The notes below the pieces were generated by a model. That model saw only the letters and a list, made by a program, of their open reading frames with translations, did not search any database and had not been told where the DNA came from. DNA of 42,767 nt from the NCBI RefSeq assembly GCF_000765745.2, contig NZ_JRPC02000021.1:1-42767 (forward strand). The letters are read 5' to 3'. How positions within the stretch are numbered: the first letter of the stretch is position 1; each line of letters begins with the position of its first letter. Of the stretch, positions 26,132-34,623 are shown piece after piece. The position numbers and the translations under genes are program-made. Origin of the DNA: Helicobacter apodemus (GTDB taxonomy: Bacteria > Campylobacterota > Campylobacteria > Campylobacterales > Helicobacteraceae).

Positions 26132-26687
26132 AGGGTTTTAGAGGCTTGCCCCAAAAAGATTGAATTGCCTCATTGACAGATACATTAATTGCGTTGGTAA
26201 GTGTTTGTTGTATTTGATTAGAGGTTAAAGTAGCGGATTTACCAATGCCGAGATATTTGGTATTTTGCTTTTCAAGGGTGGATTTTCCGCTAAAGATTCT
26301 TGTTTTATTAGGATTATGAAAAGCTAATTTAACTTCAATAATGGCTTCATTTTGAGAGCTTGAGCTAAGAAAATTACCTTGTGCTTTTTGGTTATTAATG
26401 CTTCCAAAAAGAACTTCTAAAGAATATACATTATCATCAAGTATCGCTTCTTCTTTAAAGCAACCACTTGTTTCTAAAGCAGTTTTTAAAAGACTTTTAA
26501 TCGTGCTTTCTTCAAAATTTAAATGGTTAAACTCTCCCTTTGCAATATAGTCAAATTGGTAAAAAACAATAGGTTCTTTGCAGGATTGATTAACATTGAC
26601 ATTAAGCACTAAATTTGGCTTTTGCGAACAAGAATTTAGTAGTAAAAAACATATTGAACTAAAAGCTATCAAAGATACTTTTTTCAT
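26124..26687 (-). CDS. Small lipoprotein, possible ABC-transport auxiliary type
   Basis: A 187-residue protein with a lipoprotein signal peptide (lipobox LLNSC, Cys20), so it is likely anchored in the outer or inner membrane facing the periplasm. After the lipobox a beta-strand, helix and strand pattern continues (VFYQFDYIAKGEF, then IKSLLKTALETSGCF, YSLEVLFGSI, EAIIEVKLAFHNPN and a C-terminal helix). This is reminiscent of PqiC/MlaD-partner lipoproteins of ABC systems, but that link is only an impression. AAGGA precedes the ATG. It is convergent with nuoN and probably has its own promoter in 26690-26760; no partner genes are nearby. Confidence 0.65.
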   Translation of the reverse strand: MKKVSLIAFSSICFLLLNSCSQKPNLVLNVNVNQSCKEPIVFYQFDYIAKGEFNHLNFEESTIKSLLKTALETSGCFKEEAILDDNVYSLEVLFGSINNQKAQGNFLSSSSQNEAIIEVKLAFHNPNKTRIFSGKSTLEKQNTKYLGIGKSATLTSNQIQQTLTNAINVSVNEAIQSFWGKPLKPFK

Positions 26688-26836
26688 CGTGTTGTCCTTA
26701 TACAGGAGAATAATTCTAATTTTAACATAAATTTGCGATGAGTAAGGAATTTAAGGATGAATGTTTGTAGAGGATAGGACTTTAGAGGGAATATTTCTTA
26801 CTCCTCCCTCTCCACTCCCTTACTATTCTTTTAGAT

Positions 26837-28864
26837 TCAACAAAATAAAACCATAGAATGCCCCCCCCCCCCACTATAATTAACATTATTAGCTTTTAAG
26901 TAAGGAATAGGAAATTTAAAGAAATTTTGTTTCTTAGCTTTAATAAAAGCTTCCCCTAATTGATAAGAAAGTGTATTTTTTATTTTTAAAGCATCTTTAT
27001 AATCTCTATAAGATTCTAAGGTAGGAAGTTTTAAACTAGGATTCTTTTTTATCTTTTCTTGATATTCTTTTTGTTCTTGTTTATGTTTATCTTTGATATA
27101 AGATAATACATAAGGCATTCTTATATATCCCCATAGGCTTTTAGAGTTTAAAATCAAAGCTTGTCCTAGTTTATAAGAAAGATGAGATTTAATGCGGGAG
27201 GAGGCACCTAGAGGTTTTGGAGGAATAGGCACTTTATTAGAGGTCTGGATGTTTAAATGTTTTAATGCTAAAGCAATGGCTGCAATATTATGATACTCAA
27301 AACTTATTTTTAGGTATTTTTCTCTTTGGGCGGTATGATTTGGTTGTGAAAGCATTGTTATAAAGCTTGAGTGATGATTATTAATAATATCCTCTAAAGA
27401 TTCATTAGCTTGATAATACCTTTTAGTCTCTAAAAGCAAATCTATATAAAGCATTTTATAGAGTAAATTTTCTTTATCTGCTTCCATACAAGCTTTAATA
27501 TGGGTTTGTTGGATATTATAATCTAAGCTTAAATCTCCGCTTAATAAGAAACTATAAAGGTTACTCAAGGCTCTTTGGAAACGATGAGGGGTTATAGTGT
27601 ATTGTTGTAATAGTTGGTATTGTGTTTGTTTATCAAAGACTTCATAGGTATTGATTAAGACACTATTATCCCCAATATAATGGCTAAGTCTAGCATAAAC
27701 AGAGGTTTTAGAGGTATAGATTTTATCAGCAAAGGACATAAAAGTAATTTCAAAAAATACTCTCTCTGTATTGTTAAGATGAAAATCATCGGGGATTAAA
27801 GAGCTAATGGAATATAAGTTTTGCTCCCCCTTGAAATATTCCAATAAAACCTCCATAGAAGAAAAATCATCAGAAAATAATACGACTTTATGGTTTGTTT
27901 TTAGTTCCACTTCAATACAAGCTATTGCTAATTCTAAGGGTAATGTATGAGCGAACATTCTATCTAAGTTATTGCGGTATTCAGGGACAAAAATTACATC
28001 TCCACTCCTTATGTGTATAGCCACAAAATCTTGATTTTGTAAGGCTATGTTTTTAGCAGCATTTATAATATTTTTAAGTTTAGGGATGAATGCTAAAGTA
28101 TCCCAAATCTCTCTTAAGCCCTTCCTGTATTCACATTCTTGAATTTCTTTAAAGATTTCATAAAGTGGCGTAGGGATACTTAGAAAAAAGCAATCTTTAG
28201 TTGTGGTAGCCTCTATAGAGAGTTGCAGAAATTCTTGCAGATTATTGCCTCTTGGATAAGAGCCATTATAGACTCCTAGAGAGTTTGTGTAGGAGAATTG
28301 TTGGATAAATTCTTGTGTAAAAATTGCCTCTTCACCCTCTAAACCTAACCCCGCGATTTTATTACCCTCTATTTCATTTTTATTCCTCATAGGATTAAGA
28401 TTATTAGAGAGAAAGTCATTTTTCCAAACAAAGCCAAACTTTGTTCGCTCTCCAAGCAGATTAGCTAAATAGATATTATTAAGTAAGGCTATCATTCTAG
28501 CCCCTATGCCATCACTTCTAGCAGCTATGATTAAAGAATTATATTTTTTGGCAAATATTGCTATGTTGATATTTTCATCACTTCCGCTAAGAATCTTGAC
28601 TTTGATAGCAGCAATATTTCCCCTAAAGGTGTTTTTTACCCTATGGAACTTTCCATTAGCACAAAATTCTTGCAGAGGGATATAATGGGTTTTGTTATAG
28701 CTAATGGCAATTTTTATGGTTTTTGTGATATTTTTGCTAAATAGTAGTTGGATTGTATGAATTTCTTGTGCTTTTATAAGGTGTAAATAGTGGGTAAAAG
28801 AATCTTGACTTGCTTGTGTGGTTTCTATAAAGTTTATTGCTCTATAATCTAAGTCTTTAAGCAT
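26837..28864 (-). CDS. Fucosyltransferase-like glycosyltransferase with C-terminal LGQA module and poly-G tail
   Basis: A 675-residue protein, the last gene of the leftward glycan operon. Residues 1-105 are beta-rich and may be a carbohydrate-binding domain. About 110-410 resemble alpha-1,2/alpha-1,6-type fucosyltransferases: a donor-site glycine stretch IIAARSDGIGARMIALLNN and the hallmark VAIHIRSGDV, then VVLFSDDF and a C-terminal FADKIYTSKTSVYARLSHYIG. A helical region follows, then two copies of the shared module (IKSHLSYKLGQALI and IKNTLSYQLGEAFIKAKK). A 12-G run sits 11 codons before the stop. Other tract lengths would replace the tail HSMVLFC by ones of 12-26 residues without harming the catalytic part. 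It overlaps the upstream gene by 8 nt. Sugar donor and acceptor cannot be read from sequence. Confidence 0.75.
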   Translation of the reverse strand: MLKDLDYRAINFIETTQASQDSFTHYLHLIKAQEIHTIQLLFSKNITKTIKIAISYNKTHYIPLQEFCANGKFHRVKNTFRGNIAAIKVKILSGSDENINIAIFAKKYNSLIIAARSDGIGARMIALLNNIYLANLLGERTKFGFVWKNDFLSNNLNPMRNKNEIEGNKIAGLGLEGEEAIFTQEFIQQFSYTNSLGVYNGSYPRGNNLQEFLQLSIEATTTKDCFFLSIPTPLYEIFKEIQECEYRKGLREIWDTLAFIPKLKNIINAAKNIALQNQDFVAIHIRSGDVIFVPEYRNNLDRMFAHTLPLELAIACIEVELKTNHKVVLFSDDFSSMEVLLEYFKGEQNLYSISSLIPDDFHLNNTERVFFEITFMSFADKIYTSKTSVYARLSHYIGDNSVLINTYEVFDKQTQYQLLQQYTITPHRFQRALSNLYSFLLSGDLSLDYNIQQTHIKACMEADKENLLYKMLYIDLLLETKRYYQANESLEDIINNHHSSFITMLSQPNHTAQREKYLKISFEYHNIAAIALALKHLNIQTSNKVPIPPKPLGASSRIKSHLSYKLGQALILNSKSLWGYIRMPYVLSYIKDKHKQEQKEYQEKIKKNPSLKLPTLESYRDYKDALKIKNTLSYQLGEAFIKAKKQNFFKFPIPYLKANNVNYSGGGGHSMVLFC
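26861..26872 (-). repeat. 12-bp homopolymer (G12 on the coding strand)
   Basis: Twelve C on the + strand, so twelve G in the coding sense. Such tracts slip during replication in Helicobacter and Campylobacter. With 12 G the frame ends at 26837. With 11 G it would run on to a stop at 26782; with 10 or 13 G it would end after AFYGFILLNLKE. Confidence 0.9.
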
Positions 28865-31004
28865 TGTTTATACTCATTCTCGTCTTGATAAAATCCGCTA
28901 TTTTTTCTGCGGTATTGCCATCACACTCTCCCATATATTCTTGCCATAGTTGCTGCACTTTTACACTTATGGACGGGATATGTTCTAGTAGCTTTAATAA
29001 CTCCTCTTCACTAAAGGCAATATCTCCGGGGACAAAATGCAAATAGTCTTCATAAAATCCTTTTTGGCTTAGGTATTTTGGATAATCATAGGGGTAGAAA
29101 TAAATAGGGCGTCCAAAATACGCATAAGTAAATATAATAGATGAATAATCTGTAATTAGAGCATCAGCAGCATTTAAAACTAACCATTCTTCTTTTAAAG
29201 AAAAGTTATGAATCCCTTGTTGGTTGATGGTAGGTTTGGTAGTTGGGTGGATTCTTAGTGCAAACTCGTATTTATCAGAATATTTTTCTATAAAGGATTG
29301 GAAGTCTAAATGAAGATTAAAATCAGGTCTTTCCCAGTCCCTAAAGGTTGGGGCATAGACAATGAGTTTTTTATGAGGATTAACCCCTAAAATCACTTTT
29401 GCTTCTTTTTGGTCTATTTGCTTGTTGATAAGAATATCTGCCATAATATTCCCTAAAGGTAGGATTTGCTCCCTTTTGAGATTAAAAGCACTCATATATC
29501 CCTCTATTGCCTTTTTTCCAGATACGAAAGCATAAGAATAGGATTGATGAATTTTGGTTTCATATTCGTATGCTTTGCTTCCTTGAAACGCATTATCACA
29601 GCCAAATTTTTTGAAAAGTCCTCCAGCGTGCCAGCATTGCAATACAAGGGATTCTTTCCTTGTGGTAATGCCAAAGAGGGGTTGGTAGTAATTATCGATT
29701 AATATAATGGGCGATTTTGCTAAATGATACATTCTTTTTATATCATCACTTAACGTTACTCTATAATTTAGGGTTGTGATAATAAGATTAGAATCTTTTA
29801 ATGTTTCCTTAATATCCCCTAGATATTTCATCCCATAGATACACTCCCCAAAGCTAACCTTTGCTTTGGTAATGGGTAAATAAGAGAAGATTTGGTAGAG
29901 AGCTTTTAAGAATTTATGGCGGCATTGGTATTTCTTAAGCAATCGTCTATACCATAATCCATTAGCCGTATCTAAAAGATGTTTTAGGGGTTTGATAAAA
30001 AATTTTTTCAGCTTTTTATAGGTTTTTTTAAGCTTTCTATTGCGTTTAATGCGTAATATGGTTTTATAAATTCCATTCTTGCTAGGGTCTTTAAAGGCAT
30101 ACCACTTAGGCATATATTTTTGTTGGTATTGGGTTGGGATAATTTCTAATAGTTTTTGCAAAGGCTCTACTAACTCTTGGAGTTTAGCCTTATCTTGCCC
30201 TATAATAGCCTGTTCTACAATAAACTTTTTAAAATCAAAGTTTTTTAAAAAACGCTCATAATAGGAGTTTAAATCTAAAGGGATTTGGAGTTTTAAAATA
30301 TCCTCTTGCACCGCTATCATATCTTCTAAATAACGATTTTTCCAGTTACCTACAGAGTTGTTAGTGTGCATTCGGTAATATAAAACGACTTCATCGAGTA
30401 AAAATATAGTTTGTGCGTGTTTAAGCAGTGATAGAGTCCATAAATGATCTTCGCACAGATGATGTCCCTCTAAGAAACGCAAATGATGTTTGGTGAGAAA
30501 TTCTTTTTTGTAAGCTTTTGTGCAAGGACTAATTGCATTAGCGAAGATAGGTATAAAGAGGGATTTATCATTAAGAATTCCTTTGTAGCTTTTTAAATAA
30601 TTTTTTTCTATGCTATATTGCTTATTGTGTTGATAATAGATTCCCATAAGTCCCGCTACAAAATCTACTTCATAGTTGCTAAACACTAAATAATAATGCC
30701 AAAGTGTGTTTGGGGGTAGCATATCATCACTATCTAAAAAAAGCAGTATTTCACCTCTCGCCTTTGAGGCACCCTTATTCCTCGCCTTTGTCAGTCCGCC
30801 GTTTGTTTGGGTATAAATTTCTATGTTTTTATGAATTTGTAAGTAATATTCGCACACTTTTAGGGTATCATCACTACTCCCATCATTAATAATAATAATC
30901 TCAAAGTCATACTCGGGGGTTACTTTTTGTTCTAATATGGATTGTATAGTATCAGCAATTGTTTTTTGTGCATTATATGCAGGAATGATAATAGAGAATC
31001 TCAT
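28857..31004 (-). CDS. Fusion of family-2 glycosyltransferase and CDP-glycerol-glycerophosphotransferase-type domain
   Basis: A 715-residue two-domain protein. Residues 1-about 240 are a GT-A family-2 glycosyltransferase (FSIIIPAYNAQKTI, IIINDGSSDDT, metal-binding LFLDSDDML). A basic linker near 325-375 may sit on the membrane. About 375-710 match the TagB/TagF polyol-phosphate transferase family: LQCWHAGGLFKKFG, YAFVSGKKA, RIHPTTKP, and NAADALITDYSSIIFTYAYFGRP. Enzymes of this family move glycerol- or ribitol-phosphate from the CDP-activated donor. With the three upstream genes encoding a CDP-pentitol route, the donor is probably a CDP-pentitol. It overlaps the epimerase gene by 4 nt. One polypeptide would thus add both a sugar and a pentitol phosphate. 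Confidence 0.85.
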   Translation of the reverse strand: MRFSIIIPAYNAQKTIADTIQSILEQKVTPEYDFEIIIINDGSSDDTLKVCEYYLQIHKNIEIYTQTNGGLTKARNKGASKARGEILLFLDSDDMLPPNTLWHYYLVFSNYEVDFVAGLMGIYYQHNKQYSIEKNYLKSYKGILNDKSLFIPIFANAISPCTKAYKKEFLTKHHLRFLEGHHLCEDHLWTLSLLKHAQTIFLLDEVVLYYRMHTNNSVGNWKNRYLEDMIAVQEDILKLQIPLDLNSYYERFLKNFDFKKFIVEQAIIGQDKAKLQELVEPLQKLLEIIPTQYQQKYMPKWYAFKDPSKNGIYKTILRIKRNRKLKKTYKKLKKFFIKPLKHLLDTANGLWYRRLLKKYQCRHKFLKALYQIFSYLPITKAKVSFGECIYGMKYLGDIKETLKDSNLIITTLNYRVTLSDDIKRMYHLAKSPIILIDNYYQPLFGITTRKESLVLQCWHAGGLFKKFGCDNAFQGSKAYEYETKIHQSYSYAFVSGKKAIEGYMSAFNLKREQILPLGNIMADILINKQIDQKEAKVILGVNPHKKLIVYAPTFRDWERPDFNLHLDFQSFIEKYSDKYEFALRIHPTTKPTINQQGIHNFSLKEEWLVLNAADALITDYSSIIFTYAYFGRPIYFYPYDYPKYLSQKGFYEDYLHFVPGDIAFSEEELLKLLEHIPSISVKVQQLWQEYMGECDGNTAEKIADFIKTRMSINNA

Positions 31005-31672
31005 TTTTTCGCCTTTAGTAGGGATTGGAAGTTTTGGATTTGCTTTTTGGACAATTTTTTGTTAGGGAAGATACTAGAAGTGCCAGCGACAAAAATATCT
31101 GCTCCTATTTCTTTAAATTTCTTAGCGTTTTCAAAGCTCATATTCCCATCCACTTCAATAAAGATATGCTCTAAATTATTTTTGGAAAGGTAGGATTTAA
31201 GGTATAAAAATTTTTTTATAGCCATAGGTAGGATTTTTTGCCCAGAGAATCCGGGGTTTATTGTTAAAAAATTTACACCATCGATATGATGGTGTAAATT
31301 TTCTAGGATACATACGGGAGTTTGGGGGTTTAGAGCGATAAAAAGCTCACATTCATAGCTTTTAATGAGTGCGATAATATCCTCTAAATAATAACTTGCT
31401 TCAAAATGAATAGAGACAATATCTCCTTTTTGCAAAGAAAGTCTAGGGATGATTTTGAGAGGATTTTCTACCATTAAATGGAAGTCAAAGGGCAAGGAGG
31501 TGCATTTACGTATGGATTGTATGAAATCTATGCTAAAGCCTAAGTTGGGGACAAAATGCCCATCCATAATATCCATATGCAAATAATCAATCTTTGTATT
31601 TTCTAAAGTTTGTATATCACTTTGTAGGGTGTAGGGGTTAGAACACATTAAAGAAGCAGAAATTTTACTCAT
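31001..31672 (-). CDS. Ribulose-phosphate 3-epimerase homologue in a glycan operon
   Basis: A 223-residue TIM-barrel enzyme of the Rpe family, which interconverts D-ribulose 5-phosphate and D-xylulose 5-phosphate. Metal and acid/base residues are present: His and Asp in YLHMDIMDGHFVPN (about residues 30-43), His in DFHLMVENP (about 65), and Asp in EVDGNM (about 174). The phosphate-binding NPGFSGQ (about 137) and the terminal VAGTSSIF loop are also there. Sequence details drift from housekeeping Rpe (LTINPGFSG where VNPGFGGQ is usual). It overlaps both neighbours by 4-8 nt. I infer that it balances pentulose phosphates for the dehydrogenase next to it; a housekeeping rpe would be expected elsewhere. 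Confidence 0.85.
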   Translation of the reverse strand: MSKISASLMCSNPYTLQSDIQTLENTKIDYLHMDIMDGHFVPNLGFSIDFIQSIRKCTSLPFDFHLMVENPLKIIPRLSLQKGDIVSIHFEASYYLEDIIALIKSYECELFIALNPQTPVCILENLHHHIDGVNFLTINPGFSGQKILPMAIKKFLYLKSYLSKNNLEHIFIEVDGNMSFENAKKFKEIGADIFVAGTSSIFPNKKLSKKQIQNFQSLLKAKK

Positions 31673-32633
31673 TAATAAAAGTCCCCTTTATATGGAAGTT
31701 AGAAGTGGATGAGAGTGTTTGAAAAGCCCTTTGGCATTCGTGGAGTTTAAAGGTGTGCGTAATGAGTTTTTGTGCGGGGATTTTATCTAGGTTTTTTAAA
31801 ACAAAATCCCAATCTTTGGGATACTCACTATTCCAAACTCCTTGTATTTGCAACTCTTCCCTTAAAATCTTCCAATAGACTTTTTGGGGTAGATTTATCG
31901 CAGCTTTAGGGTTACCTACAAGGATAATTTTACCCCTACTTTTCGTAATTTCTATGCAAGATTGCAAGGATTCTTCACTACCTACACATTCTATGCAAGA
32001 GTCAAATTTTTTAGTTGTTGAAAAAATCACTCCAAAGCCTAATTGCTCTAAGAATTTTGCTTTTGCTTTATTTCTAATTAAGAAAAATACCTCTAAATTC
32101 GCAAGTTTAGCCCAAATGCCTATTAAAATCCCAATTACGCCCGAGCCTATAATACAAATCTCTTTTCCCTCAATCTTAGAGAGGGTATGTTTTGCTATCG
32201 CAGCAGGCTCACAAAGGGAAGCGTTTAGAAAATCAAATCTATTTTCAAAAATCTTAAGATTCCACAATGGGACAGATAAAAACTCTGCAAATCCTCCATC
32301 TCTCCTTGAACCAAAGTAGTTATAATTTTCACATTGTGCGTAATTCTTGTTATAGCAATTTTGGCATTTGTTGCAAGGTAGTAGGGGGAATACCACCACC
32401 TTTTTGCCGATGAGATTTTTATCTAAATCCTCTGCTACTTCAATGACTTCTCCAGCGATTTCGTGCCCTAAGATTAGGGGATAGTGATAAGCCCCTTTGT
32501 AGAATCTATCTAAATCACTGCTGCAAATACCGCAAGCTCTAATTTTCACTAACGCTTCACCTTTATTGATAAGCGGCGTCTCCACTTGGGTTTGCTCTAT
32601 ATCTTCAATTCCTTTTAATACCCACGCTTTCAT
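31665..32633 (-). CDS. Zinc-dependent polyol-phosphate dehydrogenase (medium-chain family)
   Basis: A 322-residue medium-chain dehydrogenase/reductase. Catalytic zinc residues appear in ACGICSSDLDRF (Cys) and LGHEIAGEV (His-Glu). The structural zinc site is the four-Cys lobe CNKCQNC plus AQC (about residues 86-101). The nucleotide-binding motif is IIGSGVIGILIGIWAKL near 165. The wording KGAYHYPLILGHE is that of sugar-alcohol-phosphate dehydrogenases such as galactitol-1-phosphate dehydrogenase. It differs from Gram-positive TarJ, which lacks this zinc lobe pattern as far as I recall. In context it should reduce ribulose or xylulose 5-phosphate to a pentitol phosphate (ribitol, arabinitol or xylitol). 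It overlaps the cytidylyltransferase gene by 4 nt. Confidence 0.82.
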   Translation of the reverse strand: MKAWVLKGIEDIEQTQVETPLINKGEALVKIRACGICSSDLDRFYKGAYHYPLILGHEIAGEVIEVAEDLDKNLIGKKVVVFPLLPCNKCQNCYNKNYAQCENYNYFGSRRDGGFAEFLSVPLWNLKIFENRFDFLNASLCEPAAIAKHTLSKIEGKEICIIGSGVIGILIGIWAKLANLEVFFLIRNKAKAKFLEQLGFGVIFSTTKKFDSCIECVGSEESLQSCIEITKSRGKIILVGNPKAAINLPQKVYWKILREELQIQGVWNSEYPKDWDFVLKNLDKIPAQKLITHTFKLHECQRAFQTLSSTSNFHIKGTFINE

Positions 32634-33337
32634 TGCTCATACATCTCTCTATAAATTGCTTTAGCTAAGAATAAATCCATTATGCTTGTAATTTTTATAT
32701 TCCTTTCATCCCCTAAAAAGGTATACACTTTAATCCCCTTTGTTTGGCAAATTTGTGCAGTGCCGGTGATAGTGGCTTTTTCTTCAGCTTTTAAGCTCTT
32801 GATACAATCATAAATGAGACTAAATTTAAATATATCAGGGGCTTGTCCGTGAAATAAGCAGGAGCGATTAGGCATTGCAAGGGCTACTTCATCTTCTACA
32901 ATAATCATCGTATCTTTAACTGGGGTGATGGCGACACAAGCGTCATATTTAAGGGCTGTTAATAAGCCTCTATTGAGTAACTCTTTGGTGATAAAAGGTC
33001 GGACAGCATCGTGAAAAAGCACTATATCATTATCTTTTGTGCCTTTTGTCTTTAAAACATTAAGGGCGTTTTCTATGCTATCTATTCTCTCTTTTCCACC
33101 ACAAATAATGTTTTCTTTAGGGATATTTACACAAGAGTTTGTAAGCAATTCCTCAAGATATTGTTTCCAATCTTTATGGATTACAATATATAAAGAATCA
33201 AAAAGTTGTGAATCTAGGAGATTTTTTAAGGTTAAAATAATCGTAGCAATGCCATTAATTTCTAAAAACTGCTTAGGTAGCTTCACATCTCCCATTCTCT
33301 TTCCGACACCACCAGCTAAAACAACGGCTATTTTCAT
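32630..33337 (-). CDS. IspD/TarI-type cytidylyltransferase, probable pentitol-phosphate cytidylyltransferase
   Basis: A 235-residue enzyme that joins CMP from CTP to an alditol phosphate. The CTP-binding N-terminus is VVLAGGVGKRMGDVKLPKQFLE. FHDAVRPFI (about residue 110), CVAITPVKDTM and the C-terminal NIKITSIMDLFLAKAI complete the family pattern. IspD would be the alternative, but in Helicobacter and Campylobacter IspD is normally fused to IspF. Here the neighbours are a polyol-phosphate dehydrogenase and a TagF-type transferase, so a TarI-like role making a CDP-pentitol is much more likely. It overlaps both neighbours by 4 nt. Confidence 0.83.
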   Translation of the reverse strand: MKIAVVLAGGVGKRMGDVKLPKQFLEINGIATIILTLKNLLDSQLFDSLYIVIHKDWKQYLEELLTNSCVNIPKENIICGGKERIDSIENALNVLKTKGTKDNDIVLFHDAVRPFITKELLNRGLLTALKYDACVAITPVKDTMIIVEDEVALAMPNRSCLFHGQAPDIFKFSLIYDCIKSLKAEEKATITGTAQICQTKGIKVYTFLGDERNIKITSIMDLFLAKAIYREMYEQ

Positions 33338-34623
33338 AATCTTTTCCTTTTATAATCCCTATAAATAAAAGTTATTTTAAACACAAAAGTCAAAGGATTT
33401 TTAAGCATAGCCTCTCCTAAGCAATAACTTAAATACTCTTTAACTTTTAATGCTTCTTTATAATCTGCATAATGCTCTAGGGCAGGTGGTTTAAGTTGTG
33501 GATGAGATTTATAAAGAATTTTTAAAACTTTAGATTCAAGTCTATGAGCTTGAATAGTTTGAATAAGAGTAAAGGGAAGATTTAAAACCTTTAAAGGAGA
33601 TTTTGCTTTTAGCATTTCTTGACCTAGTTTATAGGCTAGATGATTTTTTATTCTTTGTGTGGCACCTCTTGGTTTGTTTAAATCTAAAGTTTTTAAAATT
33701 TTTTCTTTATAGGGTTGTGTTTTTTCATCGATAAAATAGGGATTATCAAAGGTGGCTAAGTATTCTTTAGCCTTTTGTGCAAAGCTTGGTTTAAATGTTT
33801 TAGAGCAGCGATTAAAGTGGTATTGGGTATGCTCGCAAACAAAGATGAAAAATTCTTTTTTTAAGGCATCCATTAAATGGTGGGTTAATAAAAATTTTTC
33901 GATTTGTTTAACCGCAACAAGGGAATCAAAAATACCTGCATTACGAGAATATTGGCTTGTCATTGTAGAATTTTCTCGCACGCGATAAAAATATTTATTT
34001 TGGTTTAAAAAGGTGATTTTTTTTGCTAAAAGCAAAGATTTGATATGGGGCAGTATATCTTCAAAGAGTATATTTTCTGGGTAGAGTTTTCCATTTTCTA
34101 AAAGTGTTTGGAGGAAGCTAAAGCGGTAAAACTTAAAAAAGGGTGCAATTCTAGTAAAAATCTTAGATTCTATGGCTTTAAAATCGCAAATTTCTTCATC
34201 TTGCTTATCGTAGCAAGTGGATAAAAACTTCGTATCATATTTTTCTAAGAGTTGGTAATATATGGTAGCTCCACTTAACACTATATCCGCATTACTTTTT
34301 TGGAGTAGGGTATAAAACTTTTCTAAAGCATCTATTTCTAACCAATCATCAGAATCTACAAAATACACACATTCAGCATTTACATAAGCAATACCTAGAT
34401 TCCTAGCACTCCCTTGTCCGCCATTTTGTTTATTAAGTATTTGTATGCGTTTATCTTTTTTGGCATATTCTTCAAGAATACTTAAGCTCTCATCTGTTGA
34501 ACCATCATTAACACAAAGGATTTGTAAGCTTTTAAGGGTTTGGGAGAGTAGAGAATCTAAACATTGCCTTAGGTATTGTTCTACATTATAAACAGGAATA
34601 ATAACCGCAACTTTGGATTTCAT
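33334..34623 (-). CDS. Family-2 glycosyltransferase (intact member of a tandem pair) with LGQA module
   Basis: A 429-residue glycosyltransferase. The GT-A domain at 1-about 220 has VAVIIPVYNVEQYL, LCVNDGSTDES, GGQGSARNLG and the metal-binding YFVDSDDW. A middle helical region follows. The last 110 residues hold two copies of the shared module (RIKNHLAYKLGQEMLKAKS and VKEYLSYCLGEAMLKN). The first 119 and last 111 codons are almost identical in DNA to the next gene upstream, while the middle differs. The ribosome binding site (AAAAGGAAAAG) lies in the last codons of the upstream gene, and the same junction sequence recurs at the 3' end of this gene before the cytidylyltransferase. The acceptor is unknown. 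It likely builds the same surface glycan. Confidence 0.85.
   Translation of the reverse strand: MKSKVAVIIPVYNVEQYLRQCLDSLLSQTLKSLQILCVNDGSTDESLSILEEYAKKDKRIQILNKQNGGQGSARNLGIAYVNAECVYFVDSDDWLEIDALEKFYTLLQKSNADIVLSGATIYYQLLEKYDTKFLSTCYDKQDEEICDFKAIESKIFTRIAPFFKFYRFSFLQTLLENGKLYPENILFEDILPHIKSLLLAKKITFLNQNKYFYRVRENSTMTSQYSRNAGIFDSLVAVKQIEKFLLTHHLMDALKKEFFIFVCEHTQYHFNRCSKTFKPSFAQKAKEYLATFDNPYFIDEKTQPYKEKILKTLDLNKPRGATQRIKNHLAYKLGQEMLKAKSPLKVLNLPFTLIQTIQAHRLESKVLKILYKSHPQLKPPALEHYADYKEALKVKEYLSYCLGEAMLKNPLTFVFKITFIYRDYKRKRL
33335..33667. repeat. 333-bp near-identical block, copy 1 of the 3' end of the tandem transferases
   Basis: Matches 34621-34953 with only one difference that I found (33540/34826, Leu versus Phe codon). 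It spans the LGQA module, the stop codon and the ribosome binding site and ATG of the following gene. Confidence 0.9.
34268..34623. repeat. 356-bp near-identical block, copy 1 of the 5' end of the tandem transferases
   Basis: Matches 35580-35935 with one difference that I noticed (an A/G change near 34480/35790). It encodes the N-terminal nucleotide-sugar-binding half of the GT-A domain, from the ATG to about residue 119. Confidence 0.9.

Noticed and set aside
24653-26687. Overlap of nuoN and the lipoprotein gene ends (26124-26131) as a regulatory antisense overlap
   Set aside because: An 8-nt tail-to-tail overlap is common in compact genomes; no hairpin or other sign of regulation was seen.
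26784-26811. AGAGGGA/TCCCTCT inverted repeat with a 14-nt loop after the leftward glycan operon, as a terminator
   Set aside because: Loop is large, the stem is a purine-rich run matching a nearby pyrimidine-rich run, and no T-run follows in the leftward direction.
32630-33337. Housekeeping IspD of isoprenoid synthesis
   Set aside because: Helicobacter and Campylobacter usually carry a fused IspDF; operon context with a polyol-phosphate dehydrogenase and a TagF-type transferase favours a TarI-like role. Not excluded by sequence alone.
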